NCBI GenBank assembly: GCA_018343915.1
Contig: JABRWF010000002.1
Location: 1,612,001 to 1,676,000, forward strand
DNA from: Agroathelia rolfsii
Taxonomy: Eukaryota > Basidiomycota > Agaricomycetes > Amylocorticiales > Amylocorticiaceae
Reading direction: 5' to 3'
Length of the DNA: 64,000 nucleotides
In this document: positions 25,278 to 35,431 of the stretch, one piece after another
Position numbering within the stretch: the stretch's first letter is position 1
How the letters are laid out: each line of letters opens with the position of its first letter
Translations under genes and position numbers: made by a program
The notes under the pieces: model-generated
What the model was told of the DNA's origin: nothing
What the model saw: the letters and a program-made list of their open reading frames with translations, nothing else
Database searches by the model: none

Positions 25278-27804
25278 ATGGCGGAGTTGCCCGTAAAACG
25301 AACCCTTTTGGCGAGGTCTTCGACTTCGGTGTACTCACCAACACACGTTGGCTACCGTGGAGGCGACAACCACAACCCTACTAGCGCCAGCGTCAATTCA
25401 TTATTCAGTCTGCCGACGACGACTTTGACGCCCAACACAAACACGAATACAGACAGGGCATCTTACTACAATTCTGCCACTGGCAGTGACCGCGACTTTA
25501 GTAGTACTGGAGGCAAACGATTCCGACCCCACTCCCCGCGTCGTCTCATGTCCTGGCGCATCTCTATCTCAAACCTGTTCTCTTCTGCAGACCGCCACCC
25601 GGTTAGACGGCTGCCTGAGTATGCGTACACACGTCTGGGTAATGCAGCGACGGTGACATCCTCGAGACGCAAGAAACAACTGCTGGCCGTCCTCTCATGT
25701 GGCTTCCTCGCCCTCGTCGTGTGGTTGTACGTCATGCCAGGGCCGTACCCTGAATGGATGTTCTGGAGATACCCCAACACACTCGTGTTTCAAAAGCCGG
25801 AGCTGAGGCAGATTTGGCGGTGGGAGATTGAAAGTGGTCATTATCCTAGTCGGGCACCCAGTGAGCTTTCGTTGCTTGCTTTCTCTCCTCAGGGTAATTA
25901 GATTGAATGACTGATCTCCCATTGAATCGCATATAGTACCGACATATATTGGTTTCAACTCTCCCCCAAAGAACCCAGCATTGAATGCCTGGGAATACAG
26001 TCCACACGGAGACCCCAAAGGACCTGTATTCACGGGCACGCTCCCTGAAGGCCCAGAGCGCAACTACCTTACTATACAACGGGACCATAATAGCATTTCT
26101 TATCCACCTCGGTTGCCGGCAGGCAGTATAGCTGATCTCGATGTAGTTATGGGTCATTGCGATTTCTCTCATCACAAGGTAGCTCTGCTCTTTTATTATC
26201 CCGGCATATTTGCGAATAAAAAAACGTGATTCCATTTAGTACGTTCGTGATTGTCTGGAGGTCTTGCGTGTAGGTGCTGGTCTGGATGGCAGCGTACGAC
26301 TGCGCCAGAATGTGAAAGATTGGAGATACATCTATACGGAATCACCTAGCCAATTGCGACTTTCTACGGCGGCGCCCGTTAAAATGGATGAGGATTCTGA
26401 GGAACAGCTAGGTGTAAAGCTTCAGAACAGAAGTTACGAGACGTTGGATCTACCGCCGATAGAGGCCTACCACATCGCTGGCTCGCTTGAGGCTTCGTGC
26501 GATGATAATCCACGCATCTTTCACATGTTCTGGGCTGGGCCATTCACAGATAAGCCGTATATGGCACTGCTCTCCTGGCTATATACTCAGGACACTGGTA
26601 TCCATCTCCATCAGGGCGCATTTGAAAGTACTGTGTGTCGTCCCGTCATGTGGGTTTGGATTAATCCCGGGCCAGCGGCCGCCGTGCCCAACCCTACTGC
26701 CGAGTCGGAGATGTACGACGAGCTTAATAAGAGCCCATGGTCACAGCCTTTCCTACACCCCCGCTTTGGGGATGTGATCCAATTTAAGCTATGGAATACG
26801 ACGGAGCAGCTCGATGGGATCCCGGAGCTGAAGGACGAATGGCGGAGTATGCAGCAATATCTCTTCTCCTCTGAGGGTGTTGTTTTCGACGTGAAGAAAA
26901 AGAACGGTAGTCCGGACAACATGGCGAACCGAACGGGATCCAAGTCGGCAACGAAGAAGGATAAGCTGTCGACGGTGTTGTCCGACATGGTGCGATTTGT
27001 GGCCTGCCATCGGTACGGTGGGATATATGTCGATGCGGATACCATCTTCCTCCGCGATTGGACGGATCTCTGGGGCTGGCACGGCGCGTTTGCTTATCGT
27101 TGGTCGCGCCTGAATCGGTATAACACCGCCGTCCTGCACATGAACAAGGGCTCCGCGTTTGGGTCGTGGCTATTCCGGACTGCGTTGCATAACAAGCTAG
27201 ACTTCCATCCCATCACGATAGGCAGATATCTGCGCGATGCACACATGGAGCATTTGCTGTTGAGGCTGCCTTCGGCACTGTTTGATTCGGCTTGGCTGGT
27301 ATCTGAGAATTTAGAGTTGGATAGGCCACCACAGCCGTTGTTCCGAGAGTGAGTTTTTTTTTTTTTGAAGGTTTGGCCCCCTTGTTTCGTGGGATGATTT
27401 GCTTATGATGTGTTCTTAGTTTTGAAGAATTCTTTGATACCCCGGCGGCCGATGCTGCGGTACCTAATGCCTTGGGCTTTGATGGTTTTTTCAAGGGCGC
27501 GTATTCATACCATTTCCATAATTTTTGGTATGCGACCCTCTTTTAGAGATGTATATCAGCCCTTTATTCATAGATTGAAAACAGGTGGAAACCTACTGAT
27601 CCATTAAGAAACTGGCCTGACTTGGGGCAACGTTTTGCTGAAGGCGAGCGAATCGCGCGCGCCGCCGCAGGTGTTAGTCCCCAAGGCTATCCTCCTGACA
27701 AGCAGGATTTGGCCTGGTCAAGCGTGCTGAAACGCACATTCGAGGCCTACATCCGTGGGGAGATACCCAATATGTATGGAGAATGGATTGCGTGGGATTC
27801 ATGA
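25278..27804 (+). CDS. Type II membrane glycosyltransferase, GT32-like (copy B)
   Basis: Paralogue of the preceding gene. Exons: 25278-25860, 25937-26178, 26240-27348, 27420-27527, 27585-27804 (753 aa). Single transmembrane segment near residue 140 (LLAVLSCGFLALVVWLYV), then shared blocks: IWRWEIESGHYPSR, PAGSIADLDVVMGHCDF, YVRDCLEVLR, NPRIFHMFWAGPFTDKPY, WVWINPGPAA, RYGGIYVDADT with Asp540 and Asp542, and ALGFDGFFKGAYSYHFHNFW. Intron positions and phases match copy A, and exon 4 is 108 nt in both, which shows tandem duplication of an intron-containing gene. The stem region between the membrane anchor and catalytic core differs in length and sequence (the FNSPPKNPALNAWEYSPHG stretch is lacking in A). 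Acceptor sugar and substrate unknown. Confidence 0.86.
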
Positions 27805-28143
27805 ACAGAAGGGGATTGATCGTCGAGGAATCCCCTATTTCGCCCTCTCCCCCTAAAAGTCAAAAACGATATTGATGATCTTTCTCACGCGCGATATCTA
27901 TACTTTCACACAAAGCAAAAGTTAGTTCACCGGTTTTTGCTCTCGGGTTGTTTCATTCCCCCTATATGCGTTCTTTTTTTTTTTTTTTGCTATTGACAAT
28001 CCATTCCATACCATCTAACCCGCACGACCACTATTAACATTACTGCATAATTCGTCTTGTGTTTTCCCTTAGGATTTGTTTCTTCTATATTCGTTTACAC
28101 TAGTTTTTACAATTTCTAACAGGATTCATGCTATCTTTTCCTC
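27805..28143. other. Convergent 3' intergenic region
   Basis: Between the stops of the copy B glycosyltransferase and RPE, which converge. T-rich with a 16-nt T-run near 27974. It probably holds both 3' UTRs; no gene seen. Confidence 0.5.
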
Positions 28144-29288
28144 TCACTTCTGTGCCGCAATCTTTGCCTGAGCTGTATCGACAGTCTCCTTGAGAATCTT
28201 GATGACACCCTCGGGATCCGCCGCTCCGAAGATGGCACTACCAGCGACGATGACGTTGCTCCCTGCGTCGGCGCAGACACCAATCGTGCTGGGGCCTACA
28301 CCACCGTCGACTTCAATATCCTTGTCTGGGAAGCGGGCGCGTAGTTCGGCGACCTTGGGCACACAACGCTCAATGAATTTTTGTCCGCCCTTACCTGGAT
28401 GATGTTATTGATAGCGATGATGTCATAGTCAAATCAATCAAATTGACAGCAACAAAATATGGGTCTACGCCTACCTGGGTAAACGGTCATGACAAGGAGC
28501 ATGTCAGCTACGGCGGCGATCTCGTCTGTGATGGCTGTCGAAGGTGTGTCGGGCGAGATGGCAACGCCAGCCTTCATGTTACGTTTATGGATGGTGTCGA
28601 TGAGGGAGATAGGATCAGCTGCGAGGATTCATCGTGTACGTTGCATACATGCAAGCGACAAAAGCGCCTAATTAGAGAGCAGCGACAGCACGGAGAAGTT
28701 ATAGCGTACAGGTTGCCTCGAGGTGGAAGCAGTACAATGCACCGCCTGCATCGGCGATGTCGTTCACCCACTAAACTCGGTCAATACACCGAACCAAGTT
28801 AGTCAGTTTTGAAGTGCGTGGGGTATATGTGCGATTGGGATGGCTCGCCTTTTCGGGCTGTGCGACCATCATGTGGCAGTCCATAAAGATTCCCGGGACG
28901 CCCTTGTGTACGCAGGTGAGGATGGGCGCGCCTGAGTTTTTGATGATGTGGATGTATCTTTGATCAACCCCCCATTTCTCTGAGATGTAAGGGAGAGACT
29001 TACCCATGGTGATGTTGGGGACAAAGTGACTGACGATAGTATCACACTTGAGGTTAGTATGTGATACTTGTTTTTTTTTTCTGCACAATACAGCCCTACC
29101 CGTCCATGACATCTGCGAGGGAATAACATGATATCTCTTATAAGATTACGAGACATTTAGATCTGGTTCACGAGATGCTTGCCCATATGCAGCCACTCAG
29201 CACCGCCCTTGATCATGCGTTTGCATTCCGCAGTAAGCTGACCAAAGTCGGATGCAAGAACTGAAGGAGAGATAATCGCGCGAGGCAT
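28144..29288 (-). CDS. RPE1: Ribulose-phosphate 3-epimerase
   Basis: Interconverts D-ribulose 5-phosphate and D-xylulose 5-phosphate in the non-oxidative pentose phosphate pathway. Minus-strand exons: 29288-29183, 29112-29100, 29029-29004, 28931-28849, 28770-28710, 28618-28475, 28394-28144 (227 aa, family length). Conserved: [24 protein letters not shown] with the metal-binding His/Asp, [31 protein letters not shown], and [11 protein letters not shown] with the second catalytic Asp. Two introns start with GC rather than GT: 29113-29182 (donor G|GCAAGC) and 28771-28848 (donor AAG|GCGAGC). In both cases the conserved protein sequence leaves no GT alternative. Exon 2 is only 13 nt and codes part of the DVMDG motif. 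Divergent from the small secreted protein gene. Confidence 0.95.
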
Positions 29289-29618
29289 GTTTGTCCGAGT
29301 CGACGATGAAACTGTTTGGAGAAGCCCGATTTGAATAATTATATGATGATGATGGCAGTACGCCACCTCAGCCACCTTCGGATCAAAAAGGCATGCAAGA
29401 GATCTGATCTCATCCTAAGATCCGACGGTGTGAGCCCGACGGTGTGGGGTCCGTTGTGACGTCTTATGGGCGGTGTAATTGCAATAAAACCGACTATTGG
29501 CACTGCGAGTGCGCAGCCGACATTGCCTCGGTGTCTACCTGATCCCGTGTGGATATATATACTTCGATACATCGACCCTAGCGAAACAGTCATTCATAAT
29601 CCTATTCCTCCCTTCAAC
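29289..29618. promoter_or_regulatory. Bidirectional promoter region RPE / small secreted protein
   Basis: A 330-bp gap between divergent start codons. A TATATATAC box lies near 29553, about 65 bp upstream of the secreted-protein ATG. No other motif recognised. Confidence 0.4.
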
Positions 29619-30319
29619 ATGCACGCTAAAGCCGTTTTCTGCTCTGCTCTGCTTGCCTTTGCTGGTTCTGCCTCTGCCTCTGCGTACCGCCGTCAAGATG
29701 GTAAGGATATTTTATGACTGTTCAGAAGCTATACAGCACGACTCATTCTCTCTTTTCTTCTTCTTCCTCCTGTCTGTAGTGGGGTCTGATATCGACAGCC
29801 TAACGTCTGCAGCCGGTTCCATTTTCTCAGATGCTACAGCTGGAGGTACGAATATTATTCATTCTTGCATGATTATCTTGGGTAATTTCTCACCTTGCAA
29901 TCAACAGCTGTATCGGCATACAGTCAGGCCACGGCCGGTGCTGTTAGCCTTGCTAGCGATGCGACCAGCTTCGCTGCTGGCGTTTTCACTACAGTCACCT
30001 GTATGTGTCCCCCGTTTCAAACTCATCTTCTCTGGCTCCAACTCCTGATCAAAACTTAACTTCCTTAGCCGCTGCTGGTTCGCTAGAAACCGTCGTTACT
30101 TCGAAGGGTGGGCAAGCCATCACTCTCGCGGGTAGTGCGGTTGGAGACGTTACATCGTTTGCTGGCTCGCAGTACACCGTAGTCAAGTCTGCTGCTGCAT
30201 CTGCAACCTCTGCCGCAGGCTCTTCGGCTGCTCAGAACGCTAGATTATCGCCCTCAACCCTATCAGGCCTCGTGCTTGCAGTTGGAGGTGTTGTCTTGGG
30301 TGCTTACATCACGGTTTAA
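29619..30319 (+). CDS. Small secreted, probably GPI-anchored Ala/Ser/Thr-rich protein
   Basis: Family not recognised. Exons: 29619-29700, 29780-29845, 29908-30000, 30069-30319 (163 aa), phase closing throughout. The N-terminus (MHAKAVFCSALLAFAGSASA) is a signal peptide, followed by YRRQD, which may be a Kex2-like dibasic cleavage region. The mature part is rich in Ala, Ser, Thr and Gly with repeated SAAGS/TAGAVS-like units and no cysteines. The C-terminus is a hydrophobic segment (LSGLVLAVGGVVLGAYITV) preceded by small residues, as in GPI-anchoring signals of fungal cell-wall proteins. A structural cell-surface role is inferred from composition only. All three introns are GT-AG. Confidence 0.75.
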
Positions 30320-30651
30320 TGGCGCCCAGGCGCCTTCATTATGTGAAGGCAGCATATCATCCCCCCCTCACATAAACCTTATTTAACTATTTGTGCTGCG
30401 GACACCTTGATATCCCATTTCTGTCCTTCGCTTTCACAATTTCTTTACTCTGGAAGATGGTTTATCTTACTCACACAACTTACTTTCCTTAAATATACAT
30501 GATAGTTTCTTTGGATTATCAACTGATTTTTTTCTCAATACAACACATCTATTGATCACACAAACAGATACTGCGTCAATCCACGGGATAGAAAATGAAA
30601 CGAGTGTGTCTAAACGTGTTTTAATTGCATCATCTAGCTATATGACAGCAT
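30320..30651. other. Convergent 3' intergenic region
   Basis: About 330 bp between the stops of the secreted-protein gene and COX13. AT-rich, no gene seen; it likely holds both 3' UTRs. Confidence 0.5.
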
Positions 30652-31323
30652 CTACTCTGCGTCGCTCATGTCCTTGTTAACCTGTGAAGATAATTAGGTC
30701 ATTTATGCCCATTCCGATTATGATCCGGTCGGAATTGTACGTACCCTAGGGTTGAAGAAAAGCGAGTTCATGCCCCATGGGAAGGGCCTGGCGCGCTTGT
30801 TGAGGTAGTCGTAGGCAGGAGGCTGGGGCACGACACCGTCGTTCTCAGCCGCGAGATGAGCCTCATGTGCAGCGTGCGCCTGCTCGAGTTTGTAGACATA
30901 GGCAGTGCAAACAGCGACTGGTAGGATTTGTTTTATTTTATTTTCAAAGGAAAATGGGAAAATGAAATGGCGTGAGCATAAATGCCGCAGGTTTAAAGTC
31001 CTCTTGAATACGCACTGGCAGGAATGCAGATATAATAGCTATACAGGAATGGTCAGCATCAACAGGTGGCGAGATTGCACAGCTTATTGACGTACCTCAC
31101 ACGGCGCCAAAGCTCGGTTGTCTCTGAAAGGATGAGAAAGACATGAGCGCTGCATGCCCGAAACCAGCCGGTTTAGGGACGGGAGGTATGAAAAGGACTA
31201 CCCACCATCAGCATGGTGCCTCTTAGCCTCATACTCTGCCTTGAACTCGTTCGCCGCAGTGCTGTTGAACCTGAGCTGACGACGGCCAGCGCGGATGGAA
31301 TTGCGAAGAATAGCGGACTGCAT
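30652..31323 (-). CDS. COX13: Cytochrome c oxidase subunit 6A (COX13), mitochondrial
   Basis: Nuclear-encoded subunit of respiratory complex IV in the inner membrane. Minus-strand exons: 31323-31206, 31123-31096, 31038-31016, 30917-30745, 30681-30652 (123 aa). The N-terminus is Arg-rich (AILRNSIRAGRRQLRF), a mitochondrial presequence. The core has TTELWRRVSYYICIPAIAV, covering the single transmembrane helix, then AYVYKLEQAHAAHEAHL and the C-terminal signature RARPFPWGMNSLFFNPRVN. Two exons are tiny (28 and 23 nt) and rebuild the membrane helix exactly. Divergent from RPN2 with 226 bp between the start codons. Confidence 0.94.
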
Positions 31324-31549
31324 GGTAAGACGGTGGATGGATGCAGCAGCGGAAATAATCGTGAGCAGGTTTTGGGCTTGGGTGGCTGTGCTGGGCGTGC
31401 TCGAATGGATCGGGAATGCGCGTGACGCGTACGCGTCTCTTGCCCTTGTCGCATCTGTAGTATCTGCTCCCCTTCCTGCGACGACATCGACCACAATATC
31501 CACGACGACGACTGCAGCAGACGAACAATCAATATCGATATCAGAAACA
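31324..31549. promoter_or_regulatory. COX13/RPN2 bidirectional promoter with ACGCGT palindrome
   Basis: A 226-bp gap between start codons. Positions 31424-31437 read GACGCGTACGCGTC, a perfect 14-bp palindrome made of two abutting ACGCGT hexamers. A binding site for an MBF-like or other factor is inferred from the motif alone. Confidence 0.4.
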
Positions 31550-34500
31550 ATGGTACACCAGTCATCAGCTGCAGGCGCGCTCGCATTGTTATCGGAACCA
31601 GAGCCAGTCTTCAAGCAGCATGCACTCAGGGCTCTCAATCCTCTTGTGCCCCAGTTCTGGGCAGAAATATCAGAATACATTGCTCTCATGTAGGTTTCAG
31701 ATACATTCTGTTATAATGCTACTAGCTACTCACCTGGCTTGCTTAGTGAATCACTTTATGAAAGTGATGAGCTCCCCAAGGAAGCTCGAGATTCAGCTGC
31801 ATTGATTACTAGCAAAGTCTACTACTTCCTGGGAGAGTATGACGAAGCTCTTTCCTTTGCCCTCGGTGCAGACAGTGCATTTGAGGCCGAGGCACGGGTA
31901 GCTGGTGCTGAAGAATACATTGAGACTGTCGTTTGTGCGTCATTCCTACTGATCTGACTGTTTAGTGTGTTAAATACATCTATAGCCAAGGCCATCGATA
32001 GATACATCACTCTACGAACGGCCGAAAGAGCTGGAAAGAGCGAAAAAATTGATACCAGACTTCAGAACATTATAGAGGGTATCTTTAGACGATGTGTCGA
32101 GGACGGCGAGTTTAAGCAGGTGTGTTCAAAGTTCACAGAGAAGACGTGGCTACTGATCTTCTTGCATAAATACAGGCAATCGGCATCGCCCTCGAGTCCC
32201 AGCGATTTGATGTCATATCTGACATCTACGAGAAGACAAAGGATGTTTCTCTATTGTCATACACTATGGAAGCTGTCCTCGACACTGGCTTTTCCCTCTC
32301 CTACAGAGATCAAGTCCTCAATTTCCTTCTGCCTCTTTTCCCCAAGCCTACCGTGGACACAAAGTCAACACACATGCACGCGCTCACACGACTCCTCGTC
32401 ACTCTTGGCAACCCGTCTCTCGCTGTCTCGTTGATCAAGTCGCTCGTGCCACATGAGGAACTGCTGGCTTATCAATTTGCTTTTGATCTTGTGGAAGGTG
32501 GTGCCCAGGACTTCCTGGAAACCGTTCGCAACGAGCTGCCCGAGGGAGAATCCGTTAGTGTGAAGTCGTATGAATTATATGTACTAGGTGCTAACGTCAT
32601 TGGCTAGAACTCCAAAGAGATCTACGACAAGCTGAGGAAAATCCTGTCTGGCCAAGAATCTGTCAAGCTTTACCTCGAGTTCCTGAAACGCAACAACAAA
32701 GTCGATCTTTTGATCTTGAAGCAAACCAAAGTAACAATACCCTTTTACTCTACTCTTATCTATTGCTTAATGTGTGTATATGCGCACTTAGGATTCTTTG
32801 GAGGCTCGATCTTCGGTATATCATACCGCACTATCACTTCAAAACGCGTTCATGAACGCCGGCACAACATCAGATCGTTTCTTGCGCGAGAACTTGGAGT
32901 GGCTTGGCCTGGCGTCCAACTGGTCCAAATTCTCCGCGACCGCTGCTCTCGGTGTCATTCACAAGGGCTACTTTGAGGAGAGCATGAACATTCTCGGCCC
33001 GTATCTGCCACAAAGGGATGGTGGCGAGAGTGGTATCCCTGGTGCATCTTACTCTGAAGGTGGTTCCCTCTACGCATTGGGTCTCATCAACGCTGGTACC
33101 GGTCGTGGTCGCGATGTCGAAACCTACCTCCGCGATACTCTCAAGTTCGTGCAGAGCGATGTCGTCAAGCATGGTGCAGCGCTAGGCTTGGGTGTCGCAG
33201 GCATGGGCGGCCACAACCTTGGGGCGTATGATGATTTGAAGGAGATACTGTTCCAAGATTCGGCCGTTGCTGGTGAAGCTGCTGGACTTGCGATGGGTCT
33301 GGTCATGCTGGGCACTGCCGACGCGAACGCTGCGCAGGAGATGCTCACCTACGCGAAGGAGACACAGCACGAGAAAATCATTCGTGGCCTTGCTATTGGT
33401 GTTGCCTTCACATACTACGGCCGTCAGGAAGAAGCAGATTCGACGGTCAAGTCTTTGTTAGCAGAGAAGGTTGGGTTTTGCTTATATATTTATAGACTCG
33501 GAAACTAAGTTTTACCTTAGGACCCTATCCTCCGTTATGGTGGTGTCTATACTTTGGCTCTTGCATATGCAGGTACATCGAACAATGATGCCGTGCGCAA
33601 GATCCTCCATGTGGCTGTCTCGGACACTTCGGATGACGTGCGTCGGGCTGCCGTGACCTCGCTGGCTTTCTTGCTGTTCAAGAACCCGGGACAAGTGCCG
33701 CGCATTGTGCAATTACTGAGTGAGAGCTACAACCCACACGTAAGATGTGGTGCCACCCTTGCTCTTGGCATCGCCTGCGCTGGTACTGGCCTGCAGGATG
33801 CCGTCGAAATCCTAGAGCCTATGACCAGGGACGGTGTTGACTTTGTGCGCCAGGGTGCATTTATCGCTCTCGGGATGGTCTTGGTACAACAGTCTGAGGC
33901 TTCTTCGCCTTCCATGGCATCTACTCGTGCACTGTACACGAAGGTTATTTCTGACAAACACGAAGATCCCGTGGCGAGGTTCGGTGCAGCCATCGGTCAT
34001 GGCTTGATTGATGCTGGTGGAAGGAATGTCACAATCAGCTTGCAAAGTCGTGCCGGTAGCAAAAATACGAATGCCATCGTTGGCATGGTTTTATTCTGTC
34101 AATTTTGGTATTGGTATCCACTTGCGCACTGTGCTTCTCTAGCGTTTGAGCCCACTGGTATAATCGGTTTGAATGGGGATCTCAACGTACGATTTTCGCC
34201 TTCATATATTTTTGGTCATGGACTAATATCTAATCTTTTCCCTCACTTAGGTGCCCAAGTTTGAAATCATTTCAAACGCACGGCCGAGCTTGTTTGCATA
34301 TCCGTCGGTGGTGAAGCCACCTAAGAAAGAAGCGGTTGCGAAGATGGCAACTGCTGTTCTCTCGACGACGGCCAAAGTCAAAGCTCGTGAAAAGAAAAAG
34401 GCAGCCGAAGAAAAGGATGCTATGGACACTGTAAGTAATACCATTTTTATCTTTTGTATCCCTCTCATCACTCTTTCATGTATAGGATGAGAAGACAGAG

Positions 34501-35061
34501 AAAAAGGAAGGAGATGTAGAGATGAAAGTGGAAGGTACATCAGGCAAGTCGGACGACGCTTTGCCGACTGAGGAGACCAAGCCACAATCATCAAGCAAGT
34601 CGCGCAAGCCTATTGAGCCTTCATCAGAACGCATATCCAATTTCTCTCGTGTGACACCTGCCCAACTGTCCCATATCATCTTCCCATCCGATAGTCGATA
34701 CCAGCCCGTTCGTGCTTTGACGACAAAGTCTGGTCCAGTATCTACTGGTGCAGCGTCGGCTGAGCGATTCGCCGGAGGTGGTGGCATCTTGATCCTTGTG
34801 GACCGCCAACCAGATCAAGGGGCTGATCTCATCGATCTGACCCCGCCACCACCGCCCGCACCTGCGCCTAGCGAACCCGCGGCACCAGGCGCCGGACCGA
34901 TCGCTTCAGACGAGTTTACGGGGAGACATATGGCTCTTGACGAGAACGCTCCTGAGGCTCCTCCTCCGGCATCATTTGAGGTATGTTTTCTTGTTACTTC
35001 GTATTTTTAGGACATGAGCGCTGATACTGTTATCTCTTAGTACCCTTTCGATGAATCATAA
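31550..35061 (+). CDS. RPN2: 26S proteasome regulatory subunit RPN2
   Basis: Largest scaffold subunit of the 19S regulatory particle base; binds Rpn13 and helps dock ubiquitin receptors. Exons: 31550-31689, 31747-31934, 31986-32119, 32176-32553, 32608-32730, 32792-33469, 33521-34186, 34251-34430, 34486-34980, 35041-35061 (1000 aa, normal length). The N-terminal helical region starts MVHQSSAAGALALL. The central toroid of PC (proteasome/cyclosome) repeats is clear: GGSLYALGLINAG, HGAALGLGVAGMG, RYGGVYTLALAY, VRRAAVTSLAFLL and VRCGATLALGIACAG. The domain after the toroid includes NAIVGMVLFCQFWYWYPLAH, then a Lys/Glu-rich insert and a Pro-rich stretch. The C-terminus EYPFDES, coded mostly by a 21-nt last exon, is the Rpn13-binding tail. 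Confidence 0.96.
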
Positions 35062-35431
35062 TAACTCTACGCCACAAAAGCCATTGTGCCATGAATGTAT
35101 AGTGACAGTAATATCTTTTTCGGACTTGCTCTTTTTGTAGTTGCATCCTCTTAATCCATTTCAATTTCCATACAACCTGGAGAGTGTGGATACAATTATT
35201 GAGCAGCTTTAAATGGGTAAAATTTAATTTGAGGGTGTGACTAGTGACATAACGCGTTGCCTGAGGAAGCGTGACAAGAAATGGGCATAGATTTCCTCAA
35301 GGCCCAAGCTCAGCTCGTTTGTTCTCGCAGCCACCGCCTCAAGGGCCTGTCCTCCCATCCGATTCCTCTTCTTCTTCGTTACCACCACACTCTTCTCTCG
35401 CTCAAGTGACCGTAATCGGTGATCATCCAAA
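35062..35431. other. Intergenic RPN2 / importin alpha
   Basis: About 370 bp between tandem genes. The second half is C/T-rich and is probably the importin alpha promoter and 5' UTR. No gene seen. Confidence 0.45.
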
